Part shown: positions 54,539 to 63,949 of the stretch, one piece after another | Layout of the letters: the number at the start of each line of letters is the position of its first letter | Numbering within the stretch: the stretch's first letter is position 1 | Assembly: GCA_014695345.1 (NCBI GenBank) | Contig: JACJOC010000065.1 | Span: 1 to 64,000 of the forward strand | DNA length: 64,000 nt | DNA from: Cyanobacteria bacterium FACHB-471 | Lineage (GTDB): Bacteria; Cyanobacteriota; Cyanobacteriia; Elainellales; Elainellaceae | Direction of reading: 5' to 3' | Position numbers and translations under genes: made by a program | The notes under the pieces: model-generated | What the model saw: the letters and a program-made list of their open reading frames with translations, nothing else | Told to the model about the DNA's origin: nothing | Databases searched by the model: none

Positions 54539-55489
54539 ATGACAACTAGTATTGTGACAGGTGTTGCAGGATTTATCGGTTCTCACCTTACAGAAGCCCT
54601 GCTAAATCGGGGGGAGAAGGTGATAGGAATTGACCAATTTAACGATTATTACGACCCAGCCTTGAAGCGGAAGAATGTCCACTCTTTCGCAGCTAATCCT
54701 AACTTCCAGTTGATTGAGGACGACATTCAGTTAATCGATTGGTCAACACTGCTGACAGATGTTGAGTTTGTCTATCACCAAGCGGCTCAGGCTGGCGTGA
54801 GAGCGAGTTGGGGAGGTGGATTTCGCGCTTACACCGAACGCAACATTAACGCAACGCAAATTCTTCTGGAAGCCGCCAAAGAAGCCAAGCATTTGAAGCG
54901 ATTAGTATTTGCTTCTACCTCTTCGGTCTATGGTAATGCTGAAACCCTCCCTACCGCAGAAACGATTTGTCCCCAGCCTGTCTCGCCCTATGGAATTACT
55001 AAGCTAGCGGCTGAGCGGTTGTGCTGGCTCTATCATCAAAATTTTGATTTGCCTGTAACGGCTCTGCGCTACTTTACGGTTTATGGTCCTCGGCAGCGTC
55101 CAGATATGGCATTTCACAAATTCTTTAAAGCTGTACTGGAAGATCAGTCGATTCCAATTTACGGTGACGGGCAGCAAACGCGAGATTTTACCTTTGTCAG
55201 CGATGCTGTCGCCGCTAACCTTGCTGCAGCTACAGTTCCAGAGGCGATCGGTGAGGTATTCAATGTCGGCGGTGGTAGCCGAGTTGTGCTGACCGAAGTG
55301 ATTGATACGATGGAGGCGATCGCCGGTCAACCCATTCGCCGTAACCACATCGGTTTAGCAATGGGAGATGCCCGCCATACAGCCGCTGACGTTTCCAAAG
55401 CAAAGAGAATCCTGGGCTACCAGCCCCAGATTTCTCTGAAGGAAGGTCTGACTCAAGAATGGCAGTGGATTAAATCGCTGTACGCCTAA
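54539..55489 (+). CDS. NAD-dependent nucleotide-sugar epimerase
   Basis: A 316-residue extended SDR. GVAGFIGSHLTEAL binds NAD (8-21); the catalytic Ser/Tyr/Lys are in ASTSSVYG and YGITKLAAERL; LRYFTVYGPRQRPDMAF and GDGQQTRDFTFV are sugar-nucleotide motifs. This pattern is closest to UDP-glucuronate 4-epimerase-type enzymes, though UDP-glucose or other sugars remain possible. It supplies the adjoining glycosyltransferases, by context. Confidence 0.88.
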   Translation: MTTSIVTGVAGFIGSHLTEALLNRGEKVIGIDQFNDYYDPALKRKNVHSFAANPNFQLIEDDIQLIDWSTLLTDVEFVYHQAAQAGVRASWGGGFRAYTERNINATQILLEAAKEAKHLKRLVFASTSSVYGNAETLPTAETICPQPVSPYGITKLAAERLCWLYHQNFDLPVTALRYFTVYGPRQRPDMAFHKFFKAVLEDQSIPIYGDGQQTRDFTFVSDAVAANLAAATVPEAIGEVFNVGGGSRVVLTEVIDTMEAIAGQPIRRNHIGLAMGDARHTAADVSKAKRILGYQPQISLKEGLTQEWQWIKSLYA

Positions 55490-55549
55490 AATCAGCTTGC
55501 TGTTTTCGAAGCAACCATCTTAGGTGACCTGACCGAGAACCTTTCAACA

Positions 55550-55583
55550 AAAAAGCGCACCTCTGAATAGAGGTGCGCTTTTT
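55550..55583. terminator. Bidirectional terminator between epimerase and transketolase genes
   Basis: AAAAAGCGCACCTCT, loop GAAT, exact inverse ending TTTTT. Works for both converging genes. Confidence 0.9.
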
Positions 55584-55595
55584 CATTCCGAAAAA

Positions 55596-57602
55596 CTAGC
55601 CCAGCACAGACTTAGCTTGAGCCACTACGTTTTCAACTGTGTAGCCAAACTTCTCAAGACAAACTTCTCCGGGAGCCGACGCACCAAAGCGATCGATGCT
55701 AATCGATCGGCCCTCATTGCCCAGGTAGCGGCACCAGCCAAAACTGGAACCTGCTTCTACTGCCAATCGCTTCGTTACAGCCTTGGGTAGAACAGACTCG
55801 CGATAAGCTTCATCTTGAGCATCAAACAGTTCCCAACAAGGCATGGAAACAACTCGCACTTTCTTACCTTCGCCACGAAGCTGCTCTGCTGCATCAACAC
55901 ACAGGTGCAGTTCGCCGCCCGTACCAATCAAGATCAGGTCAGGCGTACCTTCACTGTCTGAGAGGATGTAAGCCCCTTTAGCAGTGTTTTCTATTGAACT
56001 ACCCGCCAAGTTAGGTAGATTTTGACGAGATAAAGCAATGAGGGTAGGCGTTTCACGGCTTTCTACCGCAACTTTGTAAGCACCAGAGGTTTCGTTGCCG
56101 TCCGCAGGACGCATCACGTTTAGGTTAGGAATCACCCGCAGAGCCGCAACGTGTTCGACGGGTTGATGAGTTGGCCCATCCTCGCCCAGCGCAACAGAGT
56201 CGTGGGTCATGACGTAAATCACGCCAGCACGCGACAGAGCGGAAAGTCGGATTGCTGCGCGCATATAGTCGGTGAAGACCAGGAAGGTTGCACAGTAAGG
56301 AATTAAGCCTGAATTGTGCAGCGCGATGCCGTTGCAGATTGCGCCCATGCCATGCTCACGGACCCCAAAGCGCAAGTTGCGATTTGCATATTGTCCTGCC
56401 TGGAAGTCGCCGGATGACTTCAACAATGTTTTGTTAGAAGGAGCCAGGTCAGCAGAACCGCCAATTAGCTCAGGTAAAGCGCCTGCGATCGCATTTAAGG
56501 TTTTACCCGATTGGTTACGCGTCGCATCCGCTTTGTCATCGGGAGTGTAGGTGGGTAAGCTCTTTGCCCAATCTTCGGGTAGCTTGCCACTAAGCATCCG
56601 CTCTAGTTCAGCCGCTTCTTCTGGATACTCGGACTTGTAGTGGGTGAAGAGTTGATTCCACTCGGCTTCCAGATCTGCACCTCGCTGTACCGCTTTGCGG
56701 AAATGATTCAAGGCATCTTCTGGAATCACGAAAGGTTCGTATTCCCAGCCCAAATTTTCACGGGTGGCCTGCACTTCTGCGCTGCCTAATGCAGAACCGT
56801 GAACATCGTGGCTGTTGGCTTTGTTGGGTGAACCGTAGCCAATGGTGGTCGTAACTTTGATGAAGGAAGGCTTATCTGTAACCGCTTTTGCCGCTTCGAT
56901 CGCCGCTTTCACTGCATCTAAATCGGTGTTTCCACCCTCGACGTGCTGCACATGCCAACCGTATGCTTCAAACCGCTTGGCTACATCTTCTGTAAACGAG
57001 AGGTCTGTGGAACCGTCAATAGAGATATGGTTGTCGTCGTAGAGCGCAATCAGTTTACCTAAGCCCAGGTGCCCTGCCAGGGAGCAAGCTTCGCCGGAAA
57101 CTCCTTCCATGTTGCAGCCATCACCTAAGATCGCGTAGGTGTAGTGGTCAACGATGGTGGCATCGGGCTTGTTGAAACGGGCAGCTAAGTGAGCTTCTGC
57201 CATTGCCAAACCGACTGCGTTAGAGATTCCCTGACCAAGTGGACCAGTGGTCACTTCTACCCCAGGAGTCATGAAGTTTTCCGGGTGTCCTGGCGTGCGA
57301 GATTCCCACTGGCGGAATTGCTGAATGTCGTCAATGGTGACACTGTCGTAACCCGTCAAATAGAGCAAGGCATACTGCAACATGCAGCCATGACCAGCAG
57401 ACAAGACAAAGCGATCGCGGTTAAACCAATATGGATTTTTAGGATTGAACCGCAGGAATTGATCCCACAGCACAAAGGTCATTGGCGCTGCGCCCATAGG
57501 TAGCCCTGGATGACCAGATTTAGCTTTTTCTACAGCGTCAATTGCCAAAAAGCGAATTGAATTAATGCAAAGTTCTTGGAGGGATTGAGTTGCGACAGCC
57601 AT
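55596..57602 (-). CDS. tkt: Transketolase
   Basis: A 668-residue thiamin-diphosphate enzyme of the Calvin cycle and pentose-phosphate pathway. The thiamin-binding [21 protein letters not shown] region (about 155-175), the FKPDAT-type start [12 protein letters not shown], and the C-terminal [18 protein letters not shown] and [14 protein letters not shown] are all typical. Third in acpP-fabF-tkt; 286 bp separate it from fabF, so it may have its own promoter. Confidence 0.96.
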   Translation of the reverse strand: MAVATQSLQELCINSIRFLAIDAVEKAKSGHPGLPMGAAPMTFVLWDQFLRFNPKNPYWFNRDRFVLSAGHGCMLQYALLYLTGYDSVTIDDIQQFRQWESRTPGHPENFMTPGVEVTTGPLGQGISNAVGLAMAEAHLAARFNKPDATIVDHYTYAILGDGCNMEGVSGEACSLAGHLGLGKLIALYDDNHISIDGSTDLSFTEDVAKRFEAYGWHVQHVEGGNTDLDAVKAAIEAAKAVTDKPSFIKVTTTIGYGSPNKANSHDVHGSALGSAEVQATRENLGWEYEPFVIPEDALNHFRKAVQRGADLEAEWNQLFTHYKSEYPEEAAELERMLSGKLPEDWAKSLPTYTPDDKADATRNQSGKTLNAIAGALPELIGGSADLAPSNKTLLKSSGDFQAGQYANRNLRFGVREHGMGAICNGIALHNSGLIPYCATFLVFTDYMRAAIRLSALSRAGVIYVMTHDSVALGEDGPTHQPVEHVAALRVIPNLNVMRPADGNETSGAYKVAVESRETPTLIALSRQNLPNLAGSSIENTAKGAYILSDSEGTPDLILIGTGGELHLCVDAAEQLRGEGKKVRVVSMPCWELFDAQDEAYRESVLPKAVTKRLAVEAGSSFGWCRYLGNEGRSISIDRFGASAPGEVCLEKFGYTVENVVAQAKSVLG

Positions 57603-57888
57603 GATCTCTTTTACTCAACGACGGGTTATCACTTGGATCAGAATGAGCTAAAACTGGGTACTCTGGATCGCCTTAAAGCTGTATGTCCATCATCCCACTA
57701 GCCGGATCGACGGGCAAGAATCTCTCAAAATAGAAGCAATGTACAGGGGAAGGCAAATACGAAGCAATATAAACAGTTATGAGCAATAAGCAATTCTACT
57801 TACTGCTCATAATCTCAAGTCTATAGCTTACTGGGCAATTGATCTAGGGATTTGTCGAAGCCCTAACTCCAAAGCTTGCAGCTTTTTG

Positions 57889-59148
57889 CTACTGTCTGAA
57901 TTTCTTAAATGCTAGCGTTACATTGTGTCCACCGAACCCAAAAGAGTTAGAAAGAGCAACTTCTACTGCCTGTGCCCGACTGTGGTTTGGCACATAGTCC
58001 AAATCGCACTTAGGATCAGGGTTTTCCAGGTTGATAGTGGGAGGAAGTTGGTCATTGGCAACTGCCAGAACGGCCGCAACAGACTCAATTCCACCGGAGC
58101 CACCCAGTAGGTGTCCGGTCATGGATTTGGTTGAGCTAACAGCAATTTTGTATGCGTGTTCGCCCAGCACAGTTTTAATCGCAGACGTTTCATTCGGATC
58201 GTTGACAGGTGTACTGGTGCCGTGAGCATTGATGTAGCTCACCTGGTCAGGAGTCAAGCCTGCATCTTTCAAACAAAGGGAAATTGCTCTGGCGGCTCCT
58301 TCTCCTTCTGGGGCAATGTTGGTCATGTGGTAAGCATCGCAAGTCATACCATAGCCAACAATCTCGGCGTAGATGCGGGCATTGCGGCTAAGCGCGTGTT
58401 CGAGTTCTTCAATCAGAAGGATGCCTGAACCTTCACCCATGACAAAGCCATCGCGATCGCGATCAAAGGGACGGCAAGCGTGAGCCGGATCATCATTTCG
58501 GGTCGAGAGGGCCCTAGCTGCAGCAAACCCTGCTAACGACAGGGGCGTAACCGCCGCCTCAGTGCCGCCGCAGATCATAGCCTGAGCATAGCCTCGCTGC
58601 ACTAAACGAAAGGCATCACCGACAGCATTAGAGCCAGAAGCACAGGCTGTCACTGGGCAGGAGTTTGGCCCTTTTGCACCTACATGAATAGCAGTCAGCC
58701 CAGCTGCCATGTTCGCGATCATCATCGGGATCATGAACGGGCTACAGCGGTCAGGTCCGCGAGTCAGGTAGACCTCCTGCTGGTCTTCCAAGACTTTTAG
58801 ACCGCCAATTCCAGTGCCGATAATGACGCCAACCTGCTCGGCATTGAGATCGTTGATTGCAAATTTGGCATCGGCGATCGCCTGCTTGCTGGCAGCCAGA
58901 CCAAACTGGGAAAACCGATCCATCCGCTTTGCATCTTTACGATCCATGTAGTCATGCGGATCGAAGCCCCTAACTTCTCCTGCAATTCGGCAATCATGCC
59001 GCGAGGGGTCAAACAGGGTAATCGGACCGATGCCGTTGCGTCCGCTTAGCAACCCCTCCCAGTACTCGGCTAGGGTGTTGCCAATTGGCGTAACTGCACC
59101 TAAACCCGTTACGACAACACGCTTAAACTCAGAATCAGAACTACTCAT
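57889..59148 (-). CDS. fabF: 3-oxoacyl-ACP synthase II
   Basis: A 419-residue elongating ketosynthase. The Cys-His-His set is complete: Cys in VTACASGSNA, His in NAHGTSTPVNDP, His in STKSMTGHLLGGSGG. It condenses malonyl-ACP with acyl-ACP in fatty acid synthesis. It lies 102 bp after acpP on the same strand. Confidence 0.96.
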   Translation of the reverse strand: MSSSDSEFKRVVVTGLGAVTPIGNTLAEYWEGLLSGRNGIGPITLFDPSRHDCRIAGEVRGFDPHDYMDRKDAKRMDRFSQFGLAASKQAIADAKFAINDLNAEQVGVIIGTGIGGLKVLEDQQEVYLTRGPDRCSPFMIPMMIANMAAGLTAIHVGAKGPNSCPVTACASGSNAVGDAFRLVQRGYAQAMICGGTEAAVTPLSLAGFAAARALSTRNDDPAHACRPFDRDRDGFVMGEGSGILLIEELEHALSRNARIYAEIVGYGMTCDAYHMTNIAPEGEGAARAISLCLKDAGLTPDQVSYINAHGTSTPVNDPNETSAIKTVLGEHAYKIAVSSTKSMTGHLLGGSGGIESVAAVLAVANDQLPPTINLENPDPKCDLDYVPNHSRAQAVEVALSNSFGFGGHNVTLAFKKFRQ

Positions 59149-59250
59149 GACACCAGCTTCAAGGGTTCAAGTACCCAGGCACAAAATGACGAATAAAGAT
59201 TGGAAGTAGGGGGCTTGGAGCGTTCACCCTGCTACTTAATAAACATAGAT

Positions 59251-59496
59251 CTATGCCGCAGCCTTGCTGTTGATGTAGTCTACCGCAGCCTGAACCGTCG
59301 CAATTCCTTCTGCGGCTTCATCAGGAATTTCAATATCAAACTCTTCTTCCAGCGCCATTACCAACTCAACGGTGTCTAAAGAATCGGCACCCAGGTCATT
59401 TGCAAAGCTAGCTTCTGGCTTGACTTCGGTTTCTTCAACACCAAGCTGCTCAGACACGATTTTCTTAACTTTCTGAAAGATTTCTTCTTGACTCAT
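59251..59496 (-). CDS. acpP: Acyl carrier protein
   Basis: An 81-residue four-helix acidic protein. The phosphopantetheine Ser is in [19 protein letters not shown], at about residue 39. It carries acyl intermediates; the partner enzyme FabF is encoded immediately downstream. Confidence 0.96.
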   Translation of the reverse strand: MSQEEIFQKVKKIVSEQLGVEETEVKPEASFANDLGADSLDTVELVMALEEEFDIEIPDEAAEGIATVQAAVDYINSKAAA

Positions 59497-59962
59497 AACA
59501 ATTTCCTACTTGTTCCTAGTTAAGTATGGTGAACACACAGATTGTTGACCCAAATCCTCTGGTGCTGCAAGCAAACTTTTACTCACTCCAAGCCAGCCTA
59601 CAGGGTCATTACTTAGCAGCAAACAGTTTCTAGTAGAAGCGGGTACGAAACTATCGTGACCTGATCTACAGATTCACCAGATTTTTGAGCATCTCTTCAT
59701 CTTATCGGAAAGCGTCACCGGGTTAGCGGTATGCAACAGATGATTGTTGGCGATCGCTCTCTACCCCCTTACTTTTATCTCAAGGCAAGCAGTTTATGTC
59801 GCTTCTATAGACAGGTCTGAAACCTGCCTAAACCTGCCCATCGCTTTTAAGAAAAGCTTTGATACAAAGTCAGGCCCCCAGTGCCAGGTAAATAAGCGAT
59901 GATAAATTTAGGGCGACACTCAAATCCATCGAGTGTGTCAATTTAACCCCTGTCCGTTATCC
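59497..59962. other. 466-bp divergent gap between acpP and the HdrB-like gene
   Basis: No gene recognised. Promoters for both directions are expected; no conserved site stood out. Confidence 0.45.
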
Positions 59963-60871
59963 ATGACGCTTAAATACGCTTACTTTCCGGGTTGCGTGGC
60001 TCAAGGTGCCTGCCGCGAACTATACCTTTCAACTGCGGCGCTGACTCAAGCTTTAGGAATTGAGTTGGTGGAGCTGAAAAAGGCCGCCTGCTGCGGTTCT
60101 GGCACCTTCAAAGAAGATTCTCAGCTTTTAGAAGATACGGTCAATGCCCGCAACATTGCTTTGGCAGAAGAATTAGACCTACCGCTCTTGACTCATTGCA
60201 GCACCTGTCAGGGCGTAATTGGGCGGGTCGATGAACGGCTCAAAGCGGCCCAGCAGCATGATCCTGGTTACATCCATCAGGTCAATGGACTGCTTGAGCA
60301 TGAGGGATGTTCTCCTTATAAAGGCAGCACAGAAGTCAGACATTTACTCTGGGCATTGGTCGGTGACTATGGACTAGAGGCGCTTCAGCAGCGAGTCACC
60401 CGTAAACTATCGGGTCTGAAGTGTGCTGCCTTTTACGGCTGCTATTTATTGAGAACGCAGAAGCACTTACCCTACGACGATCCCTATAGCCCGGAGTCAA
60501 TGGAGAATGTATTTCGGGCAGTTGGGGCAACGCCAATCTACTATCGAGGGCGAACTCAATGCTGTGGTTGGCCGCTCTCTAGCTACGCTACTACTCAAGC
60601 TTTTGAAATGGCGGGAGGACATATTCAAGAGGCGATCGCTGCGGGTGCTGACTGTATCGTGACACCCTGTCCCCTCTGCCATCTCAATCTAGACTCTCGC
60701 CAACCCGAAGTTGAGCAAGTCATTGGCAAGAAGTTAGGTTTACCCATTTTGCATCTACCGCAGCTCGTTGCTCTTGCTTTAGGAATTAGTCCTAAGCAGC
60801 TTGGGCTAGATCGTCATATCGTCTCGACTCAATCTGTTCTACAAAAGATAGAGAAGGCAGGAGTTACTTAG
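59963..60871 (+). CDS. Heterodisulfide reductase subunit B-like (CCG-domain) protein
   Basis: A 302-residue protein from ATG 59963 (MTLKYAYFPGCVAQGACREL). It has two CCG modules: CVAQ, then KKAACCGSGTF and CSTCQG; and CAAFYGCYLL, RTQCCGWPLSS and CPLCHLN. The layout is that of HdrB and the C-terminal half of GlpC-type proteins, which bind non-cubane 4Fe-4S clusters. No HdrA, HdrC or flavoprotein gene adjoins. Redox partner unknown. Confidence 0.82.
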   Translation: MTLKYAYFPGCVAQGACRELYLSTAALTQALGIELVELKKAACCGSGTFKEDSQLLEDTVNARNIALAEELDLPLLTHCSTCQGVIGRVDERLKAAQQHDPGYIHQVNGLLEHEGCSPYKGSTEVRHLLWALVGDYGLEALQQRVTRKLSGLKCAAFYGCYLLRTQKHLPYDDPYSPESMENVFRAVGATPIYYRGRTQCCGWPLSSYATTQAFEMAGGHIQEAIAAGADCIVTPCPLCHLNLDSRQPEVEQVIGKKLGLPILHLPQLVALALGISPKQLGLDRHIVSTQSVLQKIEKAGVT

Positions 60872-61144
60872 GTGAAGTATGGCTAGTTGTATATTAATTT
60901 ACTCATTCTAGCTACTCTTCTCCTGTCGATTTCAAAATTTGGCTGTCTGTAGCTTGCCAAGAGCAGTAGGGAGCCAGCTTCAATTCAATATTTCTTGGTC
61001 TGGATTGACTAACAAGTTTTGATGCCGATTTAAGCGGAATTTTCGGCAAATCGAAGTTTACAACGAGGGCAGCGTTGCTAGGTCAGCATGGGAACCTGCT
61101 GCAACTCAATTTAACTTAGTCTGAAGTTGCTTATTTGAGAAGCA

Positions 61145-61241
61145 TTACAGCCATTTTCGGATGGGTAAGCCATGGCGTAGGGGCAGTTCGCGAACTGTCC
61201 CTACAGGGATTTGTGATTCATCCAAGTGGAAATGGCTGTAA
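61145..61241. mobile_element. Short MITE-like inverted repeat
   Basis: TTACAGCCATTT at the left end is repeated in inverse at the right end (about 61230-61241). An inner 14-bp stem lies at 61177-61204 (GTAGGGGCAGTTCG with one mismatch). Directly followed by a further stem, AGTCCCCTTTTT with AAAAAAGGGGGACT at 61267-61280. Confidence 0.6.
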
Positions 61242-61338
61242 GTCCCCTTTTTCTGCAAGGCTCTACAAAAAAGGGGGACTCAATCTCTTTCTAGGGAAAC
61301 TTTGTCCTAGTGCAAGCTCAGATCAAATTGGTATAAGC

Positions 61339-61358
61339 TAGTAAAAATTATTACTAGT
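61339..61358. promoter_or_regulatory. Palindrome upstream of the MarR gene, candidate operator
   Basis: CTAGTAA and TTACTAG flank AAATTA, ending 5 bp before the ATG at 61364. MarR regulators usually bind palindromes of this size near their own start, so self-repression is plausible. Confidence 0.45.
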
Positions 61359-61363
61359 CAGCT

Positions 61364-61852
61364 ATGGTTCCTCAGTCAACCAACCCAGAGATTAGCCAAA
61401 AATCTTTGAGGCAGTGGCAGCATGTAATGGCTCCTTATGGTTTAGGCTACCGCATCAAGCTGCTCTCCCAACTGATGGCACGAAAATTTCAAGAGCGCCT
61501 AGATCCATTCGGGCTGACTCCATTCCACTGGGTAGTGTTGTGTTGCCTATGGGAGGAGAATGGTCTAGCGACCTCTAGCATTGGTGAAAAATTGCAGCAG
61601 GTTGGTGGAACTCTGACAGGCGTTCTAGACCGCATGGAAGAACGAGGTCTGGTACGACGAGAGCGCGATCGCCAAGACCGTCGAATCTGGCGAATCTGGC
61701 TAACTGAAGCCGGAGATCAACTCAAGCAAGAGCTACTGCCGATCGCCCAAGACATTCGAGAAGAAACTTTGGAAGGAATGTCTGAAACAGAGTGCCAAGT
61801 GCTATCAGGGCTAGTTGATCAGGCGATCGCGAATCTATCAAAGACTCACTAG
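61364..61852 (+). CDS. MarR-family transcriptional regulator
   Basis: A 162-residue winged-helix regulator. LTPFHWVVLCCLWEENGLAT starts the DNA-binding domain, IGEKLQQVGGTLTGVLDRMEERGLV is the recognition helix region, and RRERDRQDRRIWRIWLTEAG is the wing. The ligand and regulon are unknown; a palindrome lies immediately upstream. Confidence 0.88.
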   Translation: MVPQSTNPEISQKSLRQWQHVMAPYGLGYRIKLLSQLMARKFQERLDPFGLTPFHWVVLCCLWEENGLATSSIGEKLQQVGGTLTGVLDRMEERGLVRRERDRQDRRIWRIWLTEAGDQLKQELLPIAQDIREETLEGMSETECQVLSGLVDQAIANLSKTH

Positions 61853-61910
61853 AGTACCGTTGATGATTGCGCGGTTGGCAGCTTCGGTATCGTTAAAATC
61901 AACCCAAAAA

Positions 61911-62594
61911 TTAGCCTTTTCCGGCTAGGTGAGCAAGCTGCTTCATGTTGACTAGATGAAGCGCATCGCGATGCGGATCAGTCGCAATCCACCCCTTACT
62001 TTCCAGCTTTTCCATGATTTTGGTTGCTTCTTCAACGCTGACATCTGTTACCTCCGCCAAATCTTTAAGCGGAACGTTGAAGATCTCGGTGCCCTGCTCA
62101 GAAGGATGACCATAGTCTTCGCCGAATGCAACCAACGTATTGGCCAGCTTAATAGCGGGTGGCTGATGCCGTAGCTGAAACCGAAGATTGTTTTGCCGCA
62201 GCCGCTTCACCATCAGTTGCAGCATTCGATGATGGAGCTGCGAATCTTTGAAAAGAGTTTGAATAAACCGTTGAGCGGAAATACTCAGCAACTTGACTTG
62301 AGAAAGCGCCACAACATCGGTTGAGCGAGGCGACTCGTCTAAAATTGCCATTTCGCCAAAAAAATCGCCCTGACCCAAGATTGCCAGCGTTACGACCTCT
62401 TCACCTGCATGACGACGAACCTTAACCCAGCCCGACTCAACAAAATAAACTGCATTTCCCCAGGCATCTTCCATGAGAACGGCTCTGTCTGCTGGGTAGT
62501 CGTGCTCAACAGCAATAGACAGCAGCCATTCTAAAGTTTCTGGGCTAGCGGCGTTAAAGAGCGGGAAAAGCTCACTAAAAGCTTCGGTCTGCAT
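61911..62594 (-). CDS. Crp/Fnr-family regulator with cyclic-nucleotide-binding domain
   Basis: A 227-residue protein. The cNMP domain (about 10-125) ends in the phosphate-binding cassette FFGEMAILDESPRSTDVVA, which retains the Glu, Arg and Ser/Thr used for cAMP. The C-terminal helix-turn-helix (about 170-215) includes VPLKDLAEVTDVSVEEATKI. Closest in layout to cyanobacterial cAMP receptors. Ligand preference is inferred. An adenylate cyclase is encoded at 37432. Confidence 0.88.
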   Translation of the reverse strand: MQTEAFSELFPLFNAASPETLEWLLSIAVEHDYPADRAVLMEDAWGNAVYFVESGWVKVRRHAGEEVVTLAILGQGDFFGEMAILDESPRSTDVVALSQVKLLSISAQRFIQTLFKDSQLHHRMLQLMVKRLRQNNLRFQLRHQPPAIKLANTLVAFGEDYGHPSEQGTEIFNVPLKDLAEVTDVSVEEATKIMEKLESKGWIATDPHRDALHLVNMKQLAHLAGKG

Positions 62595-62762
62595 GAAAGG
62601 CGCTTAGGTAAAACTGACCGGACATTGATTATCTGACTATGCTACCCAAAAACATCTAAAAACTTCTAGCTCTTGAGGATCATAGATACCCGTAAGCTGT
62701 CAACTAGATGTTACAGATTGCCTGCACCACTAGAATATCACGGGGTTGATGTGTCGCCACCT

Positions 62763-63656
62763 TTACGGTTGGCTCAGCAAGACGGCTTTTTGTAGCCGCG
62801 ATCGCAGCGCTTCTACATAAGAAGCCCAACCCACGACGATTGACTGGCAATGCGTCAGTGTTTCTGGCTCAATTGCATCAGGAGTAAAATGCAGTGGATT
62901 ACCTGCTAAGTCGCAGCAAACTAAGCCTGCGGCTCTTGCTAGAGCAATCGGTCCAACGGTATCCCAAAGCTTGACTCGCCCACTTAGATAGACATAAAGC
63001 CCTGCTCTGCCACAGACAACTTCCATCACCTTCAGTCCAAAACTGCCAATGGAGGTAAACTGGGCTTCTGGAATCAGGTGAGTCATCGCTTCCTCATAGC
63101 GTCGGCGATCGGTGCTGCCAATCAGTACCGGACAAAACGTTTGAGAAGGAGGAGTTGGCTCCTTGAGAATTAAAGGGTTTTGAGTGATTTGATCAATTGA
63201 AGTAACTGCATCAGTCGGAGTACGCCCCGTACTCTGAAACAGCCCCAAACCCAATCCACCCCAATACATCTGGTCTAAAGCGGGAGCGTAAATCCAACCG
63301 GCTGTAGGTTGGTTTGCTTCTAAAAGTCCTACCATAACGGCATAGTGAGGCTTGCCGTGAATGAAGTCGCTGGTTCCGTCGATTGGATCAATAAACCAAA
63401 ACCGAGAATATTCTGACCGAAAGGATTGTCTGGAGTGAGCGTTTTCCTCTGTGATGATGCCATCTTGGGGAAATAAGTTGCCAATTCCTTCAGAAAGCTG
63501 CTGGTCTAGCAGGCGATCGACGTTGGTTACGTAGTCGTGGCGGCTTTTCTCAAACACCTGCAGGGGTTGAGTCGCCATTTGTTTTGCTTGCTGTCCACAA
63601 CCTTGCACCAAGTGGTGAATTTTGAGAAGTCGCTCAGCATCCATCGTTATAGTCAC
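62763..63656 (-). CDS. Inositol monophosphatase / CysQ-type phosphatase
   Basis: A 297-residue Li-sensitive-type phosphatase. EENAHS and WFIDPIDGTSDFIHGKPHYA carry the metal ligands; WDTVGPIALARAAG is the C-terminal motif. It may hydrolyse 3-prime-phosphoadenosine phosphate or an inositol phosphate. The start is GTG 63656, overlapping the upstream gene by 4 bp (ATG 63644 is an alternative). Confidence 0.85.
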   Translation of the reverse strand: MTITMDAERLLKIHHLVQGCGQQAKQMATQPLQVFEKSRHDYVTNVDRLLDQQLSEGIGNLFPQDGIITEENAHSRQSFRSEYSRFWFIDPIDGTSDFIHGKPHYAVMVGLLEANQPTAGWIYAPALDQMYWGGLGLGLFQSTGRTPTDAVTSIDQITQNPLILKEPTPPSQTFCPVLIGSTDRRRYEEAMTHLIPEAQFTSIGSFGLKVMEVVCGRAGLYVYLSGRVKLWDTVGPIALARAAGLVCCDLAGNPLHFTPDAIEPETLTHCQSIVVGWASYVEALRSRLQKAVLLSQP

Positions 63657-63949
63657 GGTTGATCCAGTCTGGTGAACAGGTAAACATCATCTTGCTGGTA
63701 GCTAAGCTGAAACAATTCTAAACTTTTGAGCTGGCTTAGCAGGCTAGCAGAAAATTCTCGATTTTCTCGCTTGCGCCTACCTCCAGGGTGGCGCAAGTTT
63801 AGCAAGATGGACTTGAACTCTGTCAGATCCGCTGTAATGGTAGGGATGTTAATTCGTTCAATTAAGACACGGTGGGTAAGGTGAGGGGCGATCGCCGCTG
63901 TCGTCAGTACCCCTCCAGTTAGCTGCACCTGAGCGATCGCTGTCCGCAT
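63653..63949 (-). CDS. Small hypothetical protein coupled to the phosphatase gene
   Basis: A 98-residue protein. It opens MRTAIAQVQLTGGVLTTAAI and has a basic middle part (RHPGGRRKRENREFS). It overlaps the phosphatase start by 4 bp, a sign of translational coupling. No family recognised; ATG start 51 bp from the window end. Confidence 0.6.
   Translation of the reverse strand: MRTAIAQVQLTGGVLTTAAIAPHLTHRVLIERINIPTITADLTEFKSILLNLRHPGGRRKRENREFSASLLSQLKSLELFQLSYQQDDVYLFTRLDQP

Larger units (their letters stand above)
60872..61363. other. 492-bp gap filled with nested inverted repeats
   Basis: No gene. It holds a MITE-like inverted repeat (61145-61241), an adjoining hairpin (61241-61280) and a palindrome next to the MarR gene. 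A 68-codon frame at 61135-61341 runs through these repeats and is rejected. Confidence 0.55.

Noticed and set aside
61135-61341. 68-residue frame before the MarR gene
   Set aside because: Runs straight through inverted repeats.
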